Shown here: in pieces, positions 26,368 to 39,006 of the stretch | Numbering within the stretch: position 1 is the stretch's first letter | Layout of the letters: the number at the start of each line of letters is the position of its first letter | Assembly: GCF_018860585.1 (NCBI RefSeq) | Contig: NZ_JAHKPR010000029.1 | Coordinates: 64,035 to 128,034 of the forward strand | Source of the DNA: Colwellia sp. E2M01 | Lineage (GTDB): Bacteria; Pseudomonadota; Gammaproteobacteria; Enterobacterales; Alteromonadaceae | Length of the DNA: 64,000 nt | Direction: 5' to 3' | Notes under the pieces: model-generated | Told to the model about the DNA's origin: nothing | The model's input: the letters and a program-made list of their open reading frames with translations, nothing else | Databases searched by the model: none | Program-made: the position numbers and the translations under genes

Positions 26368-26433
26368 AAAAAAAGACCAACGAAACTACATACAATAATA
26401 CCAAGTTGATTAAGTTTCGTTGGTCTTTTTTTT
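26368..26433. terminator. Long bidirectional terminator arcA / HPt gene
   Basis: AAAGACCAACGAAACT on the left arm pairs perfectly with AGTTTCGTTGGTCTTT on the right, with A- and T-runs outside and a loop of about 25 nt. Suited to ending both convergent genes. Confidence 0.9.
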
Positions 26434-26530
26434 AGGTTAAGCGACTATTTTCTTTGCCATTAATGGATTTTGGCGAATACCTATATAGTAATAAAATTAA
26501 CTAAAAAATATCCCAAAAAAACAGCTACGA

Positions 26531-26887
26531 TTATATACTAGCTAGCCACGTATTAAAGGCGAGTGTTGACGCTTCGTTTAATGCCTTTAAATCTGCTAGC
26601 ATTACAGATTTTTCTTGTTGAGTAGCATTGATTTTTTCTAGGGTTTTCAACTGCAGGTGTAATTTTCTCATCCCTACACTCGCTGTTGCGCCTTTCATCT
26701 TATGACAAGACGTTTGCCAATCGGTTTTTGAATCTACTTGTTGCGCTTTTTCAATATCATTAAGATAAATAACAACTTGTTGGCTATACAAAGCAAACAT
26801 CTGCTCAATAATATTTTTGCCTAACCTGTCTAAATAGTCTGCAAGTAATACTTCATCTAAGTAAGCACTCAATTGTTCAATCTCCAT
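26531..26887 (-). CDS. HPt-domain phosphotransfer protein (HptA-like)
   Basis: A stand-alone histidine phosphotransfer domain of about 118 aa: a four-helix bundle with H62 in SCHKMKGATASVGM, the family signature around the phosphohistidine. The longer open frame starts at 26950, but the sequence before MEIEQLSAYLD is not HPt-like, so ATG 26887 is preferred. In Shewanella, which lacks full ArcB, a separate HPt protein (HptA) passes phosphate to ArcA; finding an HPt gene facing arcA makes the same role likely here. Its hybrid kinase partner is not obvious; the two hybrid kinases in this window are candidates among others. Confidence 0.85.
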   Translation of the reverse strand: MEIEQLSAYLDEVLLADYLDRLGKNIIEQMFALYSQQVVIYLNDIEKAQQVDSKTDWQTSCHKMKGATASVGMRKLHLQLKTLEKINATQQEKSVMLADLKALNEASTLAFNTWLASI

Positions 26888-27044
26888 GGCTATAACCAAT
26901 ATTGTAGTTAATACAAAGTTAACGCATTTTAACCTACTAATAGAAATCAAACAAACTTACTGAAAATTAAGTTAAAATATCACTAATGATCATATTTTTT
27001 AGCGATAGAGTAACAACACTAATGATTACCGTTAAAAAATAGGC

Positions 27045-27062
27045 TAGAATATGCGCCCTTAG
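27045..27062 (+). promoter_or_regulatory. Candidate folE2 promoter -10 region
   Basis: TAGAAT at 27045-27050 followed by a GC-rich discriminator (GCGCCC) resembles strong growth-linked promoters. The -35 is poor (ATGATT, 17 bp upstream). It would give a leader of about 75 nt before folE2. I looked for a Zur box here, since FolE2 is zinc-regulated in some bacteria, and saw none. Confidence 0.4.
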
Positions 27063-27136
27063 ACCTGCTCCCTGTATTTATTTATACCTATATAGGAAGT
27101 AGTTAATACTATAATCGTTTTAAAAGTGGAGTCGAA

Positions 27137-28063
27137 ATGACGACATCAATGCCTGATATCGCTAATCATACAACAGCCCAAACCGAAGGTACGCTTGACT
27201 GGGTTGGCATGAGTAATATTGAAATGCCTATGATGGTTGCTTCAAAAGACCAAAGTGACCGTATGGTGTCCGCTCATATTGATGCTTTTGTTAATTTAAA
27301 AGAAGCTAAAGCTAAAGGCATTCACATGTCACGTCTTTATCTTCTTATTGATGAGTTATCAACTAGCGGTGTTTTGAATTATCAGAGCATCGTTGCATTA
27401 CTTGACGGCTTTATCAGTAGTCATCAAGAATTAAGCGATCGCGCTAAAGTACAGTTTAATTTCGAGTACCATTTACGTAGAAAATCATTAATTAGTGGTA
27501 AAGAAGGCTGGAAAGCATACCCTGTAACCCTGACGGGATCAGTAAATAAAGGCCAATTGACGATAGAATTATCTATTGATGTTCCTTACTCATCTACTTG
27601 CCCTTGCTCTGCGGCTCTTGCTCGCCAGTTAATTCAAAAAGCTTTCAGTGACAAGTTTTTACAAAACGATAAATTAGCTATGGCTGATGTACATGAATGG
27701 CTTGGCACTACAGATGGCGTAGTGGCAACACCACATTCACAGCGTTCTGTGGCAGAAGTTAAAGTTAAACTTAATGATAATGTTAACGACTTCCCAATTA
27801 CTGAGTTAGTAGACTTAATTGAAAACTCATTACAGACACCTGTGCAAGCAGCAGTTAAACGTGAAGATGAACAAGAGTTTGCTCGCCTTAATGGTCAGAA
27901 CTTAATGTTTTGTGAAGATGCAGCTCGTCGTTTACAACACAGCATGAATCAAGCACATCATTTTGATGATTTTTGGTTGCGTATCAACCACCTTGAATCT
28001 CTTCATGCTCATGATGCGGTAAGTGTTGCAACCAAAGGAATTGAAGGCGGTTATCAACCTTAA
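27137..28063 (+). CDS. folE2: GTP cyclohydrolase FolE2 (type IB)
   Basis: Converts GTP to dihydroneopterin triphosphate, the first step of tetrahydrofolate (and queuosine) synthesis. 308 aa, usual length. The family signature around the metal-binding cysteine, [13 protein letters not shown], is present, along with MSRLY near residue 60 and the C-terminal [12 protein letters not shown]. FolE2 enzymes are not zinc-dependent, unlike FolE (IA), and work with manganese. A GTGGAG Shine-Dalgarno precedes the ATG. The gene is monocistronic, ending at a clear terminator. Confidence 0.96.
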   Translation: MTTSMPDIANHTTAQTEGTLDWVGMSNIEMPMMVASKDQSDRMVSAHIDAFVNLKEAKAKGIHMSRLYLLIDELSTSGVLNYQSIVALLDGFISSHQELSDRAKVQFNFEYHLRRKSLISGKEGWKAYPVTLTGSVNKGQLTIELSIDVPYSSTCPCSAALARQLIQKAFSDKFLQNDKLAMADVHEWLGTTDGVVATPHSQRSVAEVKVKLNDNVNDFPITELVDLIENSLQTPVQAAVKREDEQEFARLNGQNLMFCEDAARRLQHSMNQAHHFDDFWLRINHLESLHAHDAVSVATKGIEGGYQP

Positions 28064-28092
28064 GCCTTTTATTGAAATTGAAATTTATACAA

Positions 28093-28123
28093 GCCAATAG
28101 TGTTACCGCTATTGGCTTTTTTT
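28093..28123 (+). terminator. folE2 terminator
   Basis: GCCAATAG (28093-28100) and CTATTGGC (28109-28116) form an 8-bp stem followed by seven T. Confidence 0.9.
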
Positions 28124-28498
28124 ATACTTTTTACAAATTCATTACGAATAATTATGCATAAGTGAATTAAATTCATCTATAAATAAGTATTGTTAGTTTT
28201 GAATATCTTTATAAATTACTTAATATATAAAATAAATAAAAAGTAAGGCTAAGTAAGCAAGAAGTAGATTAATATTGAGATAGTAGCTATATATTAAGCT
28301 TTTTAGTCACTTTGAGCAGCAAAAAGATATAAACAAATAATGAGCCGACACTCTATTTTTATTGACCTTTAACCTGTTTCTGTTTATTGTAGAGCATTCC
28401 GCTTACTTAAATCACAAGTATAATTATGCAGTTTTACTGTTTATTTATGCTGTTTGCATGTCCTGCGAGTAGGTTGGCTTATTATTTAGGAGAGAACA
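28124..28498. other. Intergenic region upstream of gltB
   Basis: 375 bp, very AT-rich. TATAAT at 28419-28424 with TTCCGC 16 bp upstream is a possible gltB promoter giving a leader of about 70 nt. No other structure is obvious; in E. coli this region is bound by Lrp, whose loose AT-rich sites cannot be judged by eye. Confidence 0.4.
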
Positions 28499-31400
28499 AT
28501 GCAGCTTTATGATCATAGCGTCCAAAAAGACAACTGTGGTTTTGGTTTAATTGCCCATCAACAAGGTGAAACCAGTCACAAACTTATTAAGACCGCTATT
28601 TCCGCTTTAGATCGTATGCAACATCGTGGCGGTATCGCCAGCGATGGTAAAACAGGTGATGGCTGTGGCTTATTATTACAAAAGCCAGATAGTTTCTTTC
28701 GCGCTGTAGCTGCAGAAAATGATTGGTGCTTAGGTAAAAAATATGCCGTTGGTATGATTTTTTTAAGCCCTGATCCTATTGAAGCCGCCCTTTCAAAAAA
28801 GATATTAGAAGAAGAGCTATCTGAAGAGAGCTTAACCTTATTAGGCTGGCGTACAGTACCTACCGATACTTCTGTATTGGGTGAAATTGCCATAGGTAAT
28901 TTACCAACCATTGAACAAATATTTGTTAATGCACCTCCGGGTTGGAGAAACCTAGATTTAGAACGTCGTTTATATATGGCACGTCGCCGTGCTGAAAAAC
29001 GCATTACAGATGAACGTTTTTACGTAGCAAGCCTTTCTTGTTTAGTTACTATCTACAAAGGCTTAATGATGCCGGTAGATTTACCTAACTTCTATTTAGA
29101 TTTAGCTGACATTCGCATGCAAAGTGCTATTTGTGTATTCCATCAGCGTTTTTCTACAAATACATCACCGCAATGGCATTTAGCACAACCGTTCCGCTAC
29201 TTAGCGCACAATGGTGAAATTAATACTATTAATGGTAACCGTCAATGGAGCCGTGCCAGAACACATCGTTTTAAATCACCATTATTGCCTGATTTACAAG
29301 ATGCTGCGCCATTTGTTGGTCAAAAAGGCTCAGATTCATCTTCATTAGATAACATGCTTGAGCTATTTTTAGCGGGCGGTATGGATTTATACCGTGCTAT
29401 GCGTTTATTAATGCCACCAGCATGGCAAAACAGTTCATTAATGAACGATGATTTACGCGCTTTTTATGAGTTTAACTCAATGCACATGGAGCCGTGGGAC
29501 GGCCCTGCAGGTGTAGTAATGACCAATGGTCGTCATGTAGCTTGTAACCTCGACAGAAATGGCTTACGCCCTGCCCGTTACGTTATTACTCGTAATGGTT
29601 TTATTACCCTTGCCTCTGAAGTTGGTATTTGGGATTACGGCGAAGATGAAGTTATCGAAAAAGGTCGTGTAGGCCCTGGGCAAATGCTCGCTATTGATAC
29701 TTACACAGGTAAAATATCTCATTCATCAGATATTGATAACAACCTTAAAGATCGCCATCCGTACCGAGAATGGTTAAATAAACACGTACGTCATTTAGTA
29801 CCGTTTGATCAACTTGAAGAAAACTCTGTTGTTAAACGTGCCCTTTCTGATACACAAATGAATCAATATCAGAAAATGTTCAATTACAGCTACGAAGAAA
29901 TTCAGCAAGTAATTAGAACAATGGCTGAGAATGGTCAAGAAGCGACAGGCTCTATGGGTGATGATACTCCTATGGCTGTGCTTTCAAGTAATACTCGTAC
30001 TTTATACGATTACTTCCGCCAACAATTTGCGCAAGTCACTAACCCGCCAATTGATCCATTGCGCGAACGTTATGTAATGTCATTAGGCACCTGTATTGGT
30101 CGTGAGCATAACGTCTTTAATGAAACCTCTGGTCATGCTGATCGTATGTTGTTCTCAACACCAGTACTTATGCGTACTGGCTTAGAGCAAATGTTAAAGC
30201 TAGACCCTGAACATTACCGCTCAGACACCTTATCATTAAGCTATGAAGGTGAAGAAGGTTTAGAAAACGCTATTAGACGTATTTGTGACCAAGCAGTAAC
30301 CCTTGTGCGCGAAAGTGCTACGGTTATTTTAGTACTGTCAGATAAAGACATTCAGCCAGGTTTACTTGTTATTCCTGCGGCGATGGCTGTTGGTGCAGTA
30401 CAAAAACGTTTGGTAGATGAACAACTACGTTGTGATTCAAACATTATTGTTGAAACCGGTTCGGTACGTGACTCACATCACTTTGCCGTATTAATTGCTT
30501 TAGGTGCTACCGCTATTTACCCATATTTAGCATTTGAAACTATTGCGCAATTAGCCGAGCAGGGGCAAATTAAGCTTAGCACTCGTGATGCGGTGATTAA
30601 TTACCGTGACGGTATTAATAAAGGCTTATTAAAAATACTTTCTAAAATGGGTATTTCAACAATTGCTAGTTACCGCTGTGCAGGCTTATTTGAAGTAATC
30701 GGCTTAAACGAAGACATCATGTCACTTTGTTTTAGTGACCTACCTAGCCGTATTAAGGGTGCTGACTTTAGTGACATTCAACAAGACGCTGTTAACTTAA
30801 CTCGTCGTGCATTTTTACCACATCAAAAAGTGCATCATGGCGGCTTATTAAAATACGTTCATGGTGGCGAATATCACGCCTTTAACCCAAATGTTGTTAA
30901 CTACTTACAACGCGCAGTAACTAACGGTGATTATAACGATTACCGCACTTTTGCCGATGAAGTAAACCAACGCCCAATCGCGACCATTCGTGACTTATTA
31001 AAATTAAAAGACGATTGTCAAACTATTGAACTTGATCAGGTTGAACCCGATACCGAAATGTTTAAACGTTTCGATAGTGCAGCTATGTCTATTGGTGCAC
31101 TAAGCCCAGAAGCACATGAAGCCTTAGCTATCGCCATGAACCGCTTAGGTGGCTTCTCAAACTCTGGTGAAGGTGGTGAAGATGAACGTCGTTTTGGTAC
31201 GGTTAAAAATTCACGTATCAAACAAATAGCGTCAGGCCGTTTTGGTGTTACTCCACATTACTTAGTTAACGCAGATGTACTACAAATTAAAGTAGCACAA
31301 GGTGCGAAACCAGGTGAAGGTGGACAATTACCGGGTGATAAAGTCTCACCTTTAATTGCTAAATTACGTTATTCAGTGCCAGGTGTTACCTTGATTTCAC

Positions 31401-32959
31401 CACCACCACATCACGATATTTACTCAATTGAAGATTTAGCTCAGCTTATTTTCGATTTAAAACAAGTAAACCCGAAAGCCGTGGTTTCCGTTAAGTTAGT
31501 ATCTGGCCCTGGCGTTGGTACTATCGCTTCAGGTGTTGCCAAAGCGTACGCTGATTTTATTACTATTTCAGGTTACGACGGCGGAACAGCCGCTAGCCCA
31601 TTAACTTCGGTTAAATATGCCGGTTGTCCATGGGAGCTTGGTTTAGCCGAAGCACATCAATCTCTTGTGACCAACGGCTTGCGTCATAAAGTACGCTTAC
31701 AAGTTGATGGCGGCTTAAAAACTGGTATTGATATTGTTAAAGCGGCTATTTTAGGTGCTGAAAGTTTTGGTTTTGGTACTGCACCTATGGTTGCTTTAGG
31801 TTGTAAATTCTTACGAATTTGTCACTTAAATAACTGTGCAACAGGTGTTGCTACACAAGACGAAGTATTGCGTGAACAATTCTTTAAAGGCTTACCAGAA
31901 CAAGTAATGAACTACTTTAAGTTCATCGCTCGTGATGTACGTGAAATATTAGCCAGTGTTGGTGTTGCTAGCTTAACCGATATTATTGGTCGTACTGATT
32001 TATTAGTACAAATTGATGGTCTTACCTCTAAGCAAAGTAAATTAGATTTATCACCAATTATTGCGCCTGTTGTTGCTGGTGAAAATACCGCGCTACATCA
32101 AACAGAAGAAAACAAAGCGTTTGATGAAGGCTTGTTAAACAAGAAGATTTTAGAAGCCGCAAATGATGCAGTAATACACAGTAAAGGTGGAGAATTTCGC
32201 TTTAACATCCAAAATACTGACCGCTCTATTGGTGCTACCTTATCAGGTGAAATTGCCCGTAACCATGGCGACCAAGGTATGGCAGTTGCGCCAATCACTC
32301 TGCATTTTTCAGGTACAGCCGGACAAAGTTTTGGTGTATGGAATGCAGGCGGCTTGAACATGATTTTAACCGGTGATGCTAACGATTATGTTGGTAAAGG
32401 TATGGCTGGCGGTAAGCTAACCATAAAAGCACCTGTTGGCGTTGAATACCCTAGCCATAAAACCATGATCATGGGTAATACTTGTTTGTACGGTGCTACC
32501 GGCGGTAAATTATTTGCTGCAGGTCGTGCAGGTGAACGTTTTGGTGTACGTAACTCTGGCTGTCACGCCGTTGTAGAAGGCACCGGCGACCATGGTTGTG
32601 AATACATGACTGGCGGTATAGTGACTGTACTTGGTGATATTGGTGTTAACTTTGGCGCAGGTATGACAGGCGGTTTTGCTTACATATTAGATGAAGCAGG
32701 TGACTTAGATACTCGCTTGAATAAAGAATCTATCGAAATGTTAGCCATTGAAGACTTAATGATTCATCAAGAACATTTACGCGGTATTATTAATCAACAC
32801 TTTGAAGAAACAGGCAGTTTACGCGCCCAAGCTATTCTTCAAAACTTTGATAAATATGCACCATTATTTAAACTAATCAAACCAACAGCAACCGATGTTA
32901 AAACCCTATTAGGTCATCGTAGCCGTTCAAGTGCTGAACTTCGTGTGCAAGCGCAATAA
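28499..32959 (+). CDS. gltB: Glutamate synthase (NADPH) large subunit GltB
   Basis: Makes glutamate from glutamine and 2-oxoglutarate in nitrogen assimilation with GltD. 1486 aa, full length. After a short propeptide, the glutaminase nucleophile is C13 in DNCGFG, as in class II amidotransferases. Then come the central domain, the FMN synthase barrel (SGYDGGTAASPLTS; LQVDGGLKTG), a 3Fe-4S cysteine cluster (CKFLRICHLNNCATGVAT) and the C-terminal GXGXG beta-helix (MTGGIVTVLGDIGVNFGAGM, GGFAYILD). AGGAGA lies before the ATG. It forms an operon with gltD. Confidence 0.98.
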   Translation: MQLYDHSVQKDNCGFGLIAHQQGETSHKLIKTAISALDRMQHRGGIASDGKTGDGCGLLLQKPDSFFRAVAAENDWCLGKKYAVGMIFLSPDPIEAALSKKILEEELSEESLTLLGWRTVPTDTSVLGEIAIGNLPTIEQIFVNAPPGWRNLDLERRLYMARRRAEKRITDERFYVASLSCLVTIYKGLMMPVDLPNFYLDLADIRMQSAICVFHQRFSTNTSPQWHLAQPFRYLAHNGEINTINGNRQWSRARTHRFKSPLLPDLQDAAPFVGQKGSDSSSLDNMLELFLAGGMDLYRAMRLLMPPAWQNSSLMNDDLRAFYEFNSMHMEPWDGPAGVVMTNGRHVACNLDRNGLRPARYVITRNGFITLASEVGIWDYGEDEVIEKGRVGPGQMLAIDTYTGKISHSSDIDNNLKDRHPYREWLNKHVRHLVPFDQLEENSVVKRALSDTQMNQYQKMFNYSYEEIQQVIRTMAENGQEATGSMGDDTPMAVLSSNTRTLYDYFRQQFAQVTNPPIDPLRERYVMSLGTCIGREHNVFNETSGHADRMLFSTPVLMRTGLEQMLKLDPEHYRSDTLSLSYEGEEGLENAIRRICDQAVTLVRESATVILVLSDKDIQPGLLVIPAAMAVGAVQKRLVDEQLRCDSNIIVETGSVRDSHHFAVLIALGATAIYPYLAFETIAQLAEQGQIKLSTRDAVINYRDGINKGLLKILSKMGISTIASYRCAGLFEVIGLNEDIMSLCFSDLPSRIKGADFSDIQQDAVNLTRRAFLPHQKVHHGGLLKYVHGGEYHAFNPNVVNYLQRAVTNGDYNDYRTFADEVNQRPIATIRDLLKLKDDCQTIELDQVEPDTEMFKRFDSAAMSIGALSPEAHEALAIAMNRLGGFSNSGEGGEDERRFGTVKNSRIKQIASGRFGVTPHYLVNADVLQIKVAQGAKPGEGGQLPGDKVSPLIAKLRYSVPGVTLISPPPHHDIYSIEDLAQLIFDLKQVNPKAVVSVKLVSGPGVGTIASGVAKAYADFITISGYDGGTAASPLTSVKYAGCPWELGLAEAHQSLVTNGLRHKVRLQVDGGLKTGIDIVKAAILGAESFGFGTAPMVALGCKFLRICHLNNCATGVATQDEVLREQFFKGLPEQVMNYFKFIARDVREILASVGVASLTDIIGRTDLLVQIDGLTSKQSKLDLSPIIAPVVAGENTALHQTEENKAFDEGLLNKKILEAANDAVIHSKGGEFRFNIQNTDRSIGATLSGEIARNHGDQGMAVAPITLHFSGTAGQSFGVWNAGGLNMILTGDANDYVGKGMAGGKLTIKAPVGVEYPSHKTMIMGNTCLYGATGGKLFAAGRAGERFGVRNSGCHAVVEGTGDHGCEYMTGGIVTVLGDIGVNFGAGMTGGFAYILDEAGDLDTRLNKESIEMLAIEDLMIHQEHLRGIINQHFEETGSLRAQAILQNFDKYAPLFKLIKPTATDVKTLLGHRSRSSAELRVQAQ

Positions 32960-32966
32960 TTGATAA

Positions 32967-34412
<1,446 letters not shown>

Positions 34413-34466
34413 TTTAAATCCTGACAGTTTCTCTGACAGTATTTAATATTGAATAGAGTTTAATAC

Positions 34467-34504
34467 AAAAAGACCGCACATAGTAATATGTGCGGTCTTT
34501 TTTA
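34467..34504 (+). terminator. gltBD terminator
   Basis: A 16-bp stem (AAAAAGACCGCACATA with TATGTGCGGTCTTTTT) with a 4-nt loop and trailing T-run. Confidence 0.93.
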
Positions 34505-34542
34505 TTTAGCTTAAGCTACTCTTATTAGCTACTTATCACCTC

Positions 34543-34596
34543 AATTACTTAACTAACATAAACTGAGTTAGCATAAACTGAGTTAGCTAAGTAATT
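34543..34596. repeat. 15-bp tandem duplication inside an inverted repeat
   Basis: CATAAACTGAGTTAG occurs twice in tandem (34557-34571, 34572-34586). The pair sits inside arms AATTACTTAACTAA (34543-34556) and TTAGCTAAGTAATT (34583-34596), which match at 13 of 14 positions. It lies just downstream of the lipoprotein gene (minus strand) and may serve as its terminator stem, though no T-run is present. Confidence 0.6.
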
Positions 34597-34613
34597 TAAA
34601 GGAATATAAATGT

Positions 34614-36104
34614 CTAGTTAGATGATTTTACACCATGGAAATAACCTACAACCATTTCCCCATCAGAGTTTGGGGAGTTAAAGTACATAGTAAGTTGGTT
34701 ATCAGTAATAGTACCTTTAATACCAGATGCTTCACCTGTACCAAAAACTTCGTTCCCTATAACCTGACATGAGAAATTACCTTCGCTTGATGTTACATTA
34801 CAGCTTTCACCATTTAACGTAAGCGTACCAGTAACACTGTAAACATCTTCACCTGAGCCATCTAGCTGTGAAACGGCTTCTTGACCTTGGTAACCATAAC
34901 TACCTGCAGAGATACCTTCTACAGGGCATGAGACAGTACTAGTACCATTGAAATAAACTGATACATATTCTTTGCTGTTGTTTTGAGCATCGGATAACGT
35001 TGGCATGGCAACTAATGTGACACTATTATTAGCGATTGTACCTGTAAGTGAGGCCGAATCACCAATGTTAACTTCGATACTTGAACCCGTAATAGAGCAA
35101 CTTCCAGTCCAGCCCTCCGGTGCAGACAGTGAACAAACACCTGTTTTACTAACAGATAAAGTTGACCCATTAAGACTATAGTTAGAGCCCGCTACACTTT
35201 GATCTTTTGGAATGACAGTTTCATGGGAGGTTAATTCGAAAACACGATCTATCGCGCAATTTTCAATTAATTGAAGCTGATTATCTAAATGCGCTTTAGC
35301 GGCATCGGCACTAACTAATTCTTCAATACCCGCTTCAGGATTAGCAACCTGAGCAAAAGCAATAATACTAGCATCATTACCAAATGCTTCTGTTGATACA
35401 TCAAAATTAATGGCTGGGCCATTCTCTTCAATTAATGTTGTATTCAAATTTATACCATCATCAACAAAACTATTTGAGTCAAGGGTTTGCAATAATCGAG
35501 CAAGGTTAACAACACGTCTATCAGCGCTGTCTGTGGTTGAAAATGCATCTAAAGGTGAAATTATTGCGCCATCAGCTAAATTCTCAACACTAAACTGGGT
35601 ACTGCCCATAACAAAAGTTACGCTTTCATTCTGCATATATTCAAAACTACCATCTGCTAGTGTTTGTCCAGAGAAAGTATCAGTAAAATAACTCAAACCA
35701 GCTACAGGGCTATCGATAAAGACACCCGTTTGAGCTACTGCTAAGTTTTCACATGTAATAACAATATTTGAAACCTCGCCCGATACCGTGCCACTACCAT
35801 TGGTCACAACACATGTTTGGTTTTCAGGTGGATTAACAACTTCCACAGCATAATTTATACCTGCTTCAAATTCACCTATGGTAAAGCTAACATCAGCAAC
35901 ACCGTTACCAATAAGTTGCCCTGAATTCCAGTCTTGGCCATTTTTTGTCAATATTAATATTATTTCGCCATCAATTCCTTTTATTGTCCCAGAAATTGAA
36001 AACTCATTTGGTTCTTCACTCTCTTCAGTATCACCAGAACAGCCAAATAATCCTAACGATAAAAATAAACTTAAAATAATACCCTTTTCAAATGTCCGCA
36101 TCAT
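34614..36104 (-). CDS. Predicted lipoprotein, function unknown
   Basis: 496 aa. A signal peptide ends in a lipobox, LGLFGC, so the mature protein should begin at C22 and be lipidated, followed by a Ser/Glu-rich linker. Residues about 35-120 form a beta-rich domain ending in a Cys pair (TCVVTNGSGTVSG, VITCENL); a domain with VFIDSPVAGLSYFTDTFSG and GSFEYMQNESVTFVMGS follows, a pattern seen in many surface lipoproteins of Shewanella and relatives. The C-terminal half has repeated beta strands with paired cysteines (SLSAPEGWTGSCSITGSSIE; GESCNVTSSEGNFSCQVIG). GGAGAAG precedes the ATG. No enzymatic motif is seen. Confidence 0.75.
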   Translation of the reverse strand: MMRTFEKGIILSLFLSLGLFGCSGDTEESEEPNEFSISGTIKGIDGEIILILTKNGQDWNSGQLIGNGVADVSFTIGEFEAGINYAVEVVNPPENQTCVVTNGSGTVSGEVSNIVITCENLAVAQTGVFIDSPVAGLSYFTDTFSGQTLADGSFEYMQNESVTFVMGSTQFSVENLADGAIISPLDAFSTTDSADRRVVNLARLLQTLDSNSFVDDGINLNTTLIEENGPAINFDVSTEAFGNDASIIAFAQVANPEAGIEELVSADAAKAHLDNQLQLIENCAIDRVFELTSHETVIPKDQSVAGSNYSLNGSTLSVSKTGVCSLSAPEGWTGSCSITGSSIEVNIGDSASLTGTIANNSVTLVAMPTLSDAQNNSKEYVSVYFNGTSTVSCPVEGISAGSYGYQGQEAVSQLDGSGEDVYSVTGTLTLNGESCNVTSSEGNFSCQVIGNEVFGTGEASGIKGTITDNQLTMYFNSPNSDGEMVVGYFHGVKSSN

Positions 36105-36186
36105 ACTTCTCCATTGTTACAGAAATATCAGTTAACTATATTGTTAATAATATTTAATTGTTGTACTACCTTGATTATATTCTTTC

Positions 36187-36711
36187 TCAATCAATACGCT
36201 GGTATAAACAAAAATCTAGTTGATAGGCATTTTTCTCATCAGCCTCTCGAATGTCACTTCTAATTTTTTTCCAATTCGCTTCATTATAATCGGGGAATTT
36301 TGTATCTCCGTCAATAGACGCTTTAATATGCGTAACGTATAAGCGATCGGCTTTTGGTAGACAATGTGCGTAAATAGCACCACCACCAATCACCATAATT
36401 TCTTCAACCGCTTCACTACCATTTGAACCATCAACTAACGCTAATGCTTGCTCAACTGAAGTGACTATGTCGACACCTTCAGCGCCTTTTCCCTGTGGTA
36501 AATAATTTTCATCACGAGAAATAACTATATTGCGACGCCCCGGTAATGGGCGCCCAATGGATTCATAAGTTTTACGTCCCATAATAATCGGTTTACCTAA
36601 AGTAACTTGTTTAAAGTACGCTAAGTCCGCAGGTAAATGCCATGGCATATCATTGTCTTTACCGATAATGTTGTTATCGGCGGTGGCAACTATCATGGAT
36701 AAAATGGTCAT
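36187..36711 (-). CDS. folA: Dihydrofolate reductase
   Basis: Reduces dihydrofolate to tetrahydrofolate with NADPH. 174 aa, somewhat longer than E. coli (159) because of an insertion around residues 85-105 (QALALVDGSNGSEAVEEI). MIVATADNNIIGKDNDMPWHLPADLAYF holds the substrate pocket, with D27-equivalent in PADL; GRKTYESIGRPLPGR binds NADPH; VIGGGAIYAHCLP completes the nucleotide site. GAGAAAAAACA precedes the ATG. It lies downstream of obgE on the same strand, and with folE2 elsewhere in the window supplies folate synthesis. Confidence 0.96.
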   Translation of the reverse strand: MTILSMIVATADNNIIGKDNDMPWHLPADLAYFKQVTLGKPIIMGRKTYESIGRPLPGRRNIVISRDENYLPQGKGAEGVDIVTSVEQALALVDGSNGSEAVEEIMVIGGGAIYAHCLPKADRLYVTHIKASIDGDTKFPDYNEANWKKIRSDIREADEKNAYQLDFCLYQRID

Positions 36712-36808
36712 TGTTTTTTCTCACTTATTTAAGGCAATAAAAAAGCACTAGTTTAACTGAATAAACGAGTGCTTTAAAAATTAATCATATAAACGAACAA
36801 GCTATTAA

Positions 36809-37975
<1,167 letters not shown>

Positions 37976-38091
37976 TCAATAACCCTAATGTGGTAACTAA
38001 TGTCGTTTATCTAACATCAATGTAATTAACGTTAGTATAAACTATTTTTGACCGACTAAATATATTTGTGTCCATCAAAAAAAATCTAAAA

Positions 38092-38118
38092 AAAAACCTC
38101 GCATGAAGCGAGGTTTTT
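38092..38118. terminator. rplU-rpmA terminator
   Basis: AAAAACCTCGC (38092-38102) pairs with GCGAGGTTTTT (38108-38118), 5-nt loop; on the minus strand it follows rpmA directly. Confidence 0.92.
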
Positions 38119-38135
38119 ATGAGTCTAAGTTTTAA

Positions 38136-38393
38136 TTAGTCAGCAATAATGCTAACAAACTTACGACTTTTTGGACCTTTAACTTCAAATTGAACTTTAC
38201 CGTCAGATAAAGCAAATAAAGTATGATCTTTACCGATACCCATGTTGTCACCAGCGTGGAAACGAGTACCACGTTGACGAACAATAATGTTACCAGCTAA
38301 AACAGATTCGCCACCAAAACGCTTAACACCTAGGCGTTTAGCTTCTGAATCGCGACCATTTCGTGTACTACCTGCAGCTTTCTTATGTGCCAT
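38136..38393 (-). CDS. rpmA: 50S ribosomal protein L27
   Basis: 85-aa ribosomal protein whose N-terminal tail reaches the peptidyl-transferase centre. [20 protein letters not shown] and [20 protein letters not shown] are family signatures, and the length is exact. It follows rplU by 16 bp and ends before a strong terminator. Confidence 0.99.
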   Translation of the reverse strand: MAHKKAAGSTRNGRDSEAKRLGVKRFGGESVLAGNIIVRQRGTRFHAGDNMGIGKDHTLFALSDGKVQFEVKGPKSRKFVSIIAD

Positions 38394-38409
38394 GTCAAAA
38401 TGCTCCTAA

Positions 38410-38721
38410 TTAGCCGTTAATACCAGTAATTTTCACTTCAGTGAACCATTGACGATGGCCCGCTTGTTTGCGTGAATGCTTACGACGTTTGAATTTAACG
38501 ATAGTAACTTTAGGTGCGCGAGCTTGTGTAACAACCTCTGCAACTACTTTACCACCAGCAACGTAAGGCGCGCCTACATTGATGTTTTCGCCGTTGGCGA
38601 TCATTAAAACGTTATCAAATTCTACTGTTGCGCCTACTTCAAGCTCAAGCTTTTCTAGACGAACTGTTTGTCCTTCGGTTACACGATGTTGTTTACCACC
38701 GCTTTGGAATACCGCGTACAT
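38410..38721 (-). CDS. rplU: 50S ribosomal protein L21
   Basis: 103 aa from ATG 38721, the standard L21 length, starting [14 protein letters not shown]. The open frame extends to a TTG at 38742, but the GGAG at 6 nt before 38721 and family length fix the start. The C-terminal [16 protein letters not shown] is the rRNA-binding signature. First gene of the rplU-rpmA operon with a strong promoter about 75 bp upstream. Confidence 0.98.
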   Translation of the reverse strand: MYAVFQSGGKQHRVTEGQTVRLEKLELEVGATVEFDNVLMIANGENINVGAPYVAGGKVVAEVVTQARAPKVTIVKFKRRKHSRKQAGHRQWFTEVKITGING

Positions 38722-38795
38722 AGCTACTCCGTACTGCGCCAATTACTTATTAAGTTAAAGTTTTATGACGCTAAATTTAAAAATATAGGGCGCGA

Positions 38796-38824
38796 ATTCT
38801 ACGCTAAGAAATTAGAGAGAGCAA
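38796..38824 (-). promoter_or_regulatory. rplU promoter
   Basis: On the minus strand TTGCTC (38824-38819), 17-bp spacer, TAGAAT (38801-38796), then a GC-rich discriminator (TCGCGCCC). This is a typical growth-rate-controlled ribosomal promoter and gives a leader of about 65 nt. Confidence 0.75.
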
Positions 38825-39006
38825 GTATAAAAACGATCATTTACCAAGTTTATTAGCATTTAATGCTTTTTATTAGGTTTTCACTCAAGAATTAAAACAA
38901 AGCGATTAGAAAACTACTTTTGCAGTGAATTTAGTGTAAACTTTGCCTTCTTAACTAATTGAAACCTTTTAATTAATAAAAAATTACACTAGCTAAAGAA
39001 AGTAAT

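Noticed and set aside
26990..27136. Zur box or riboswitch before folE2
   Set aside because: I looked because FolE2 is zinc-regulated in some bacteria; no ATGTTATA-type palindrome or conserved riboswitch core was seen.
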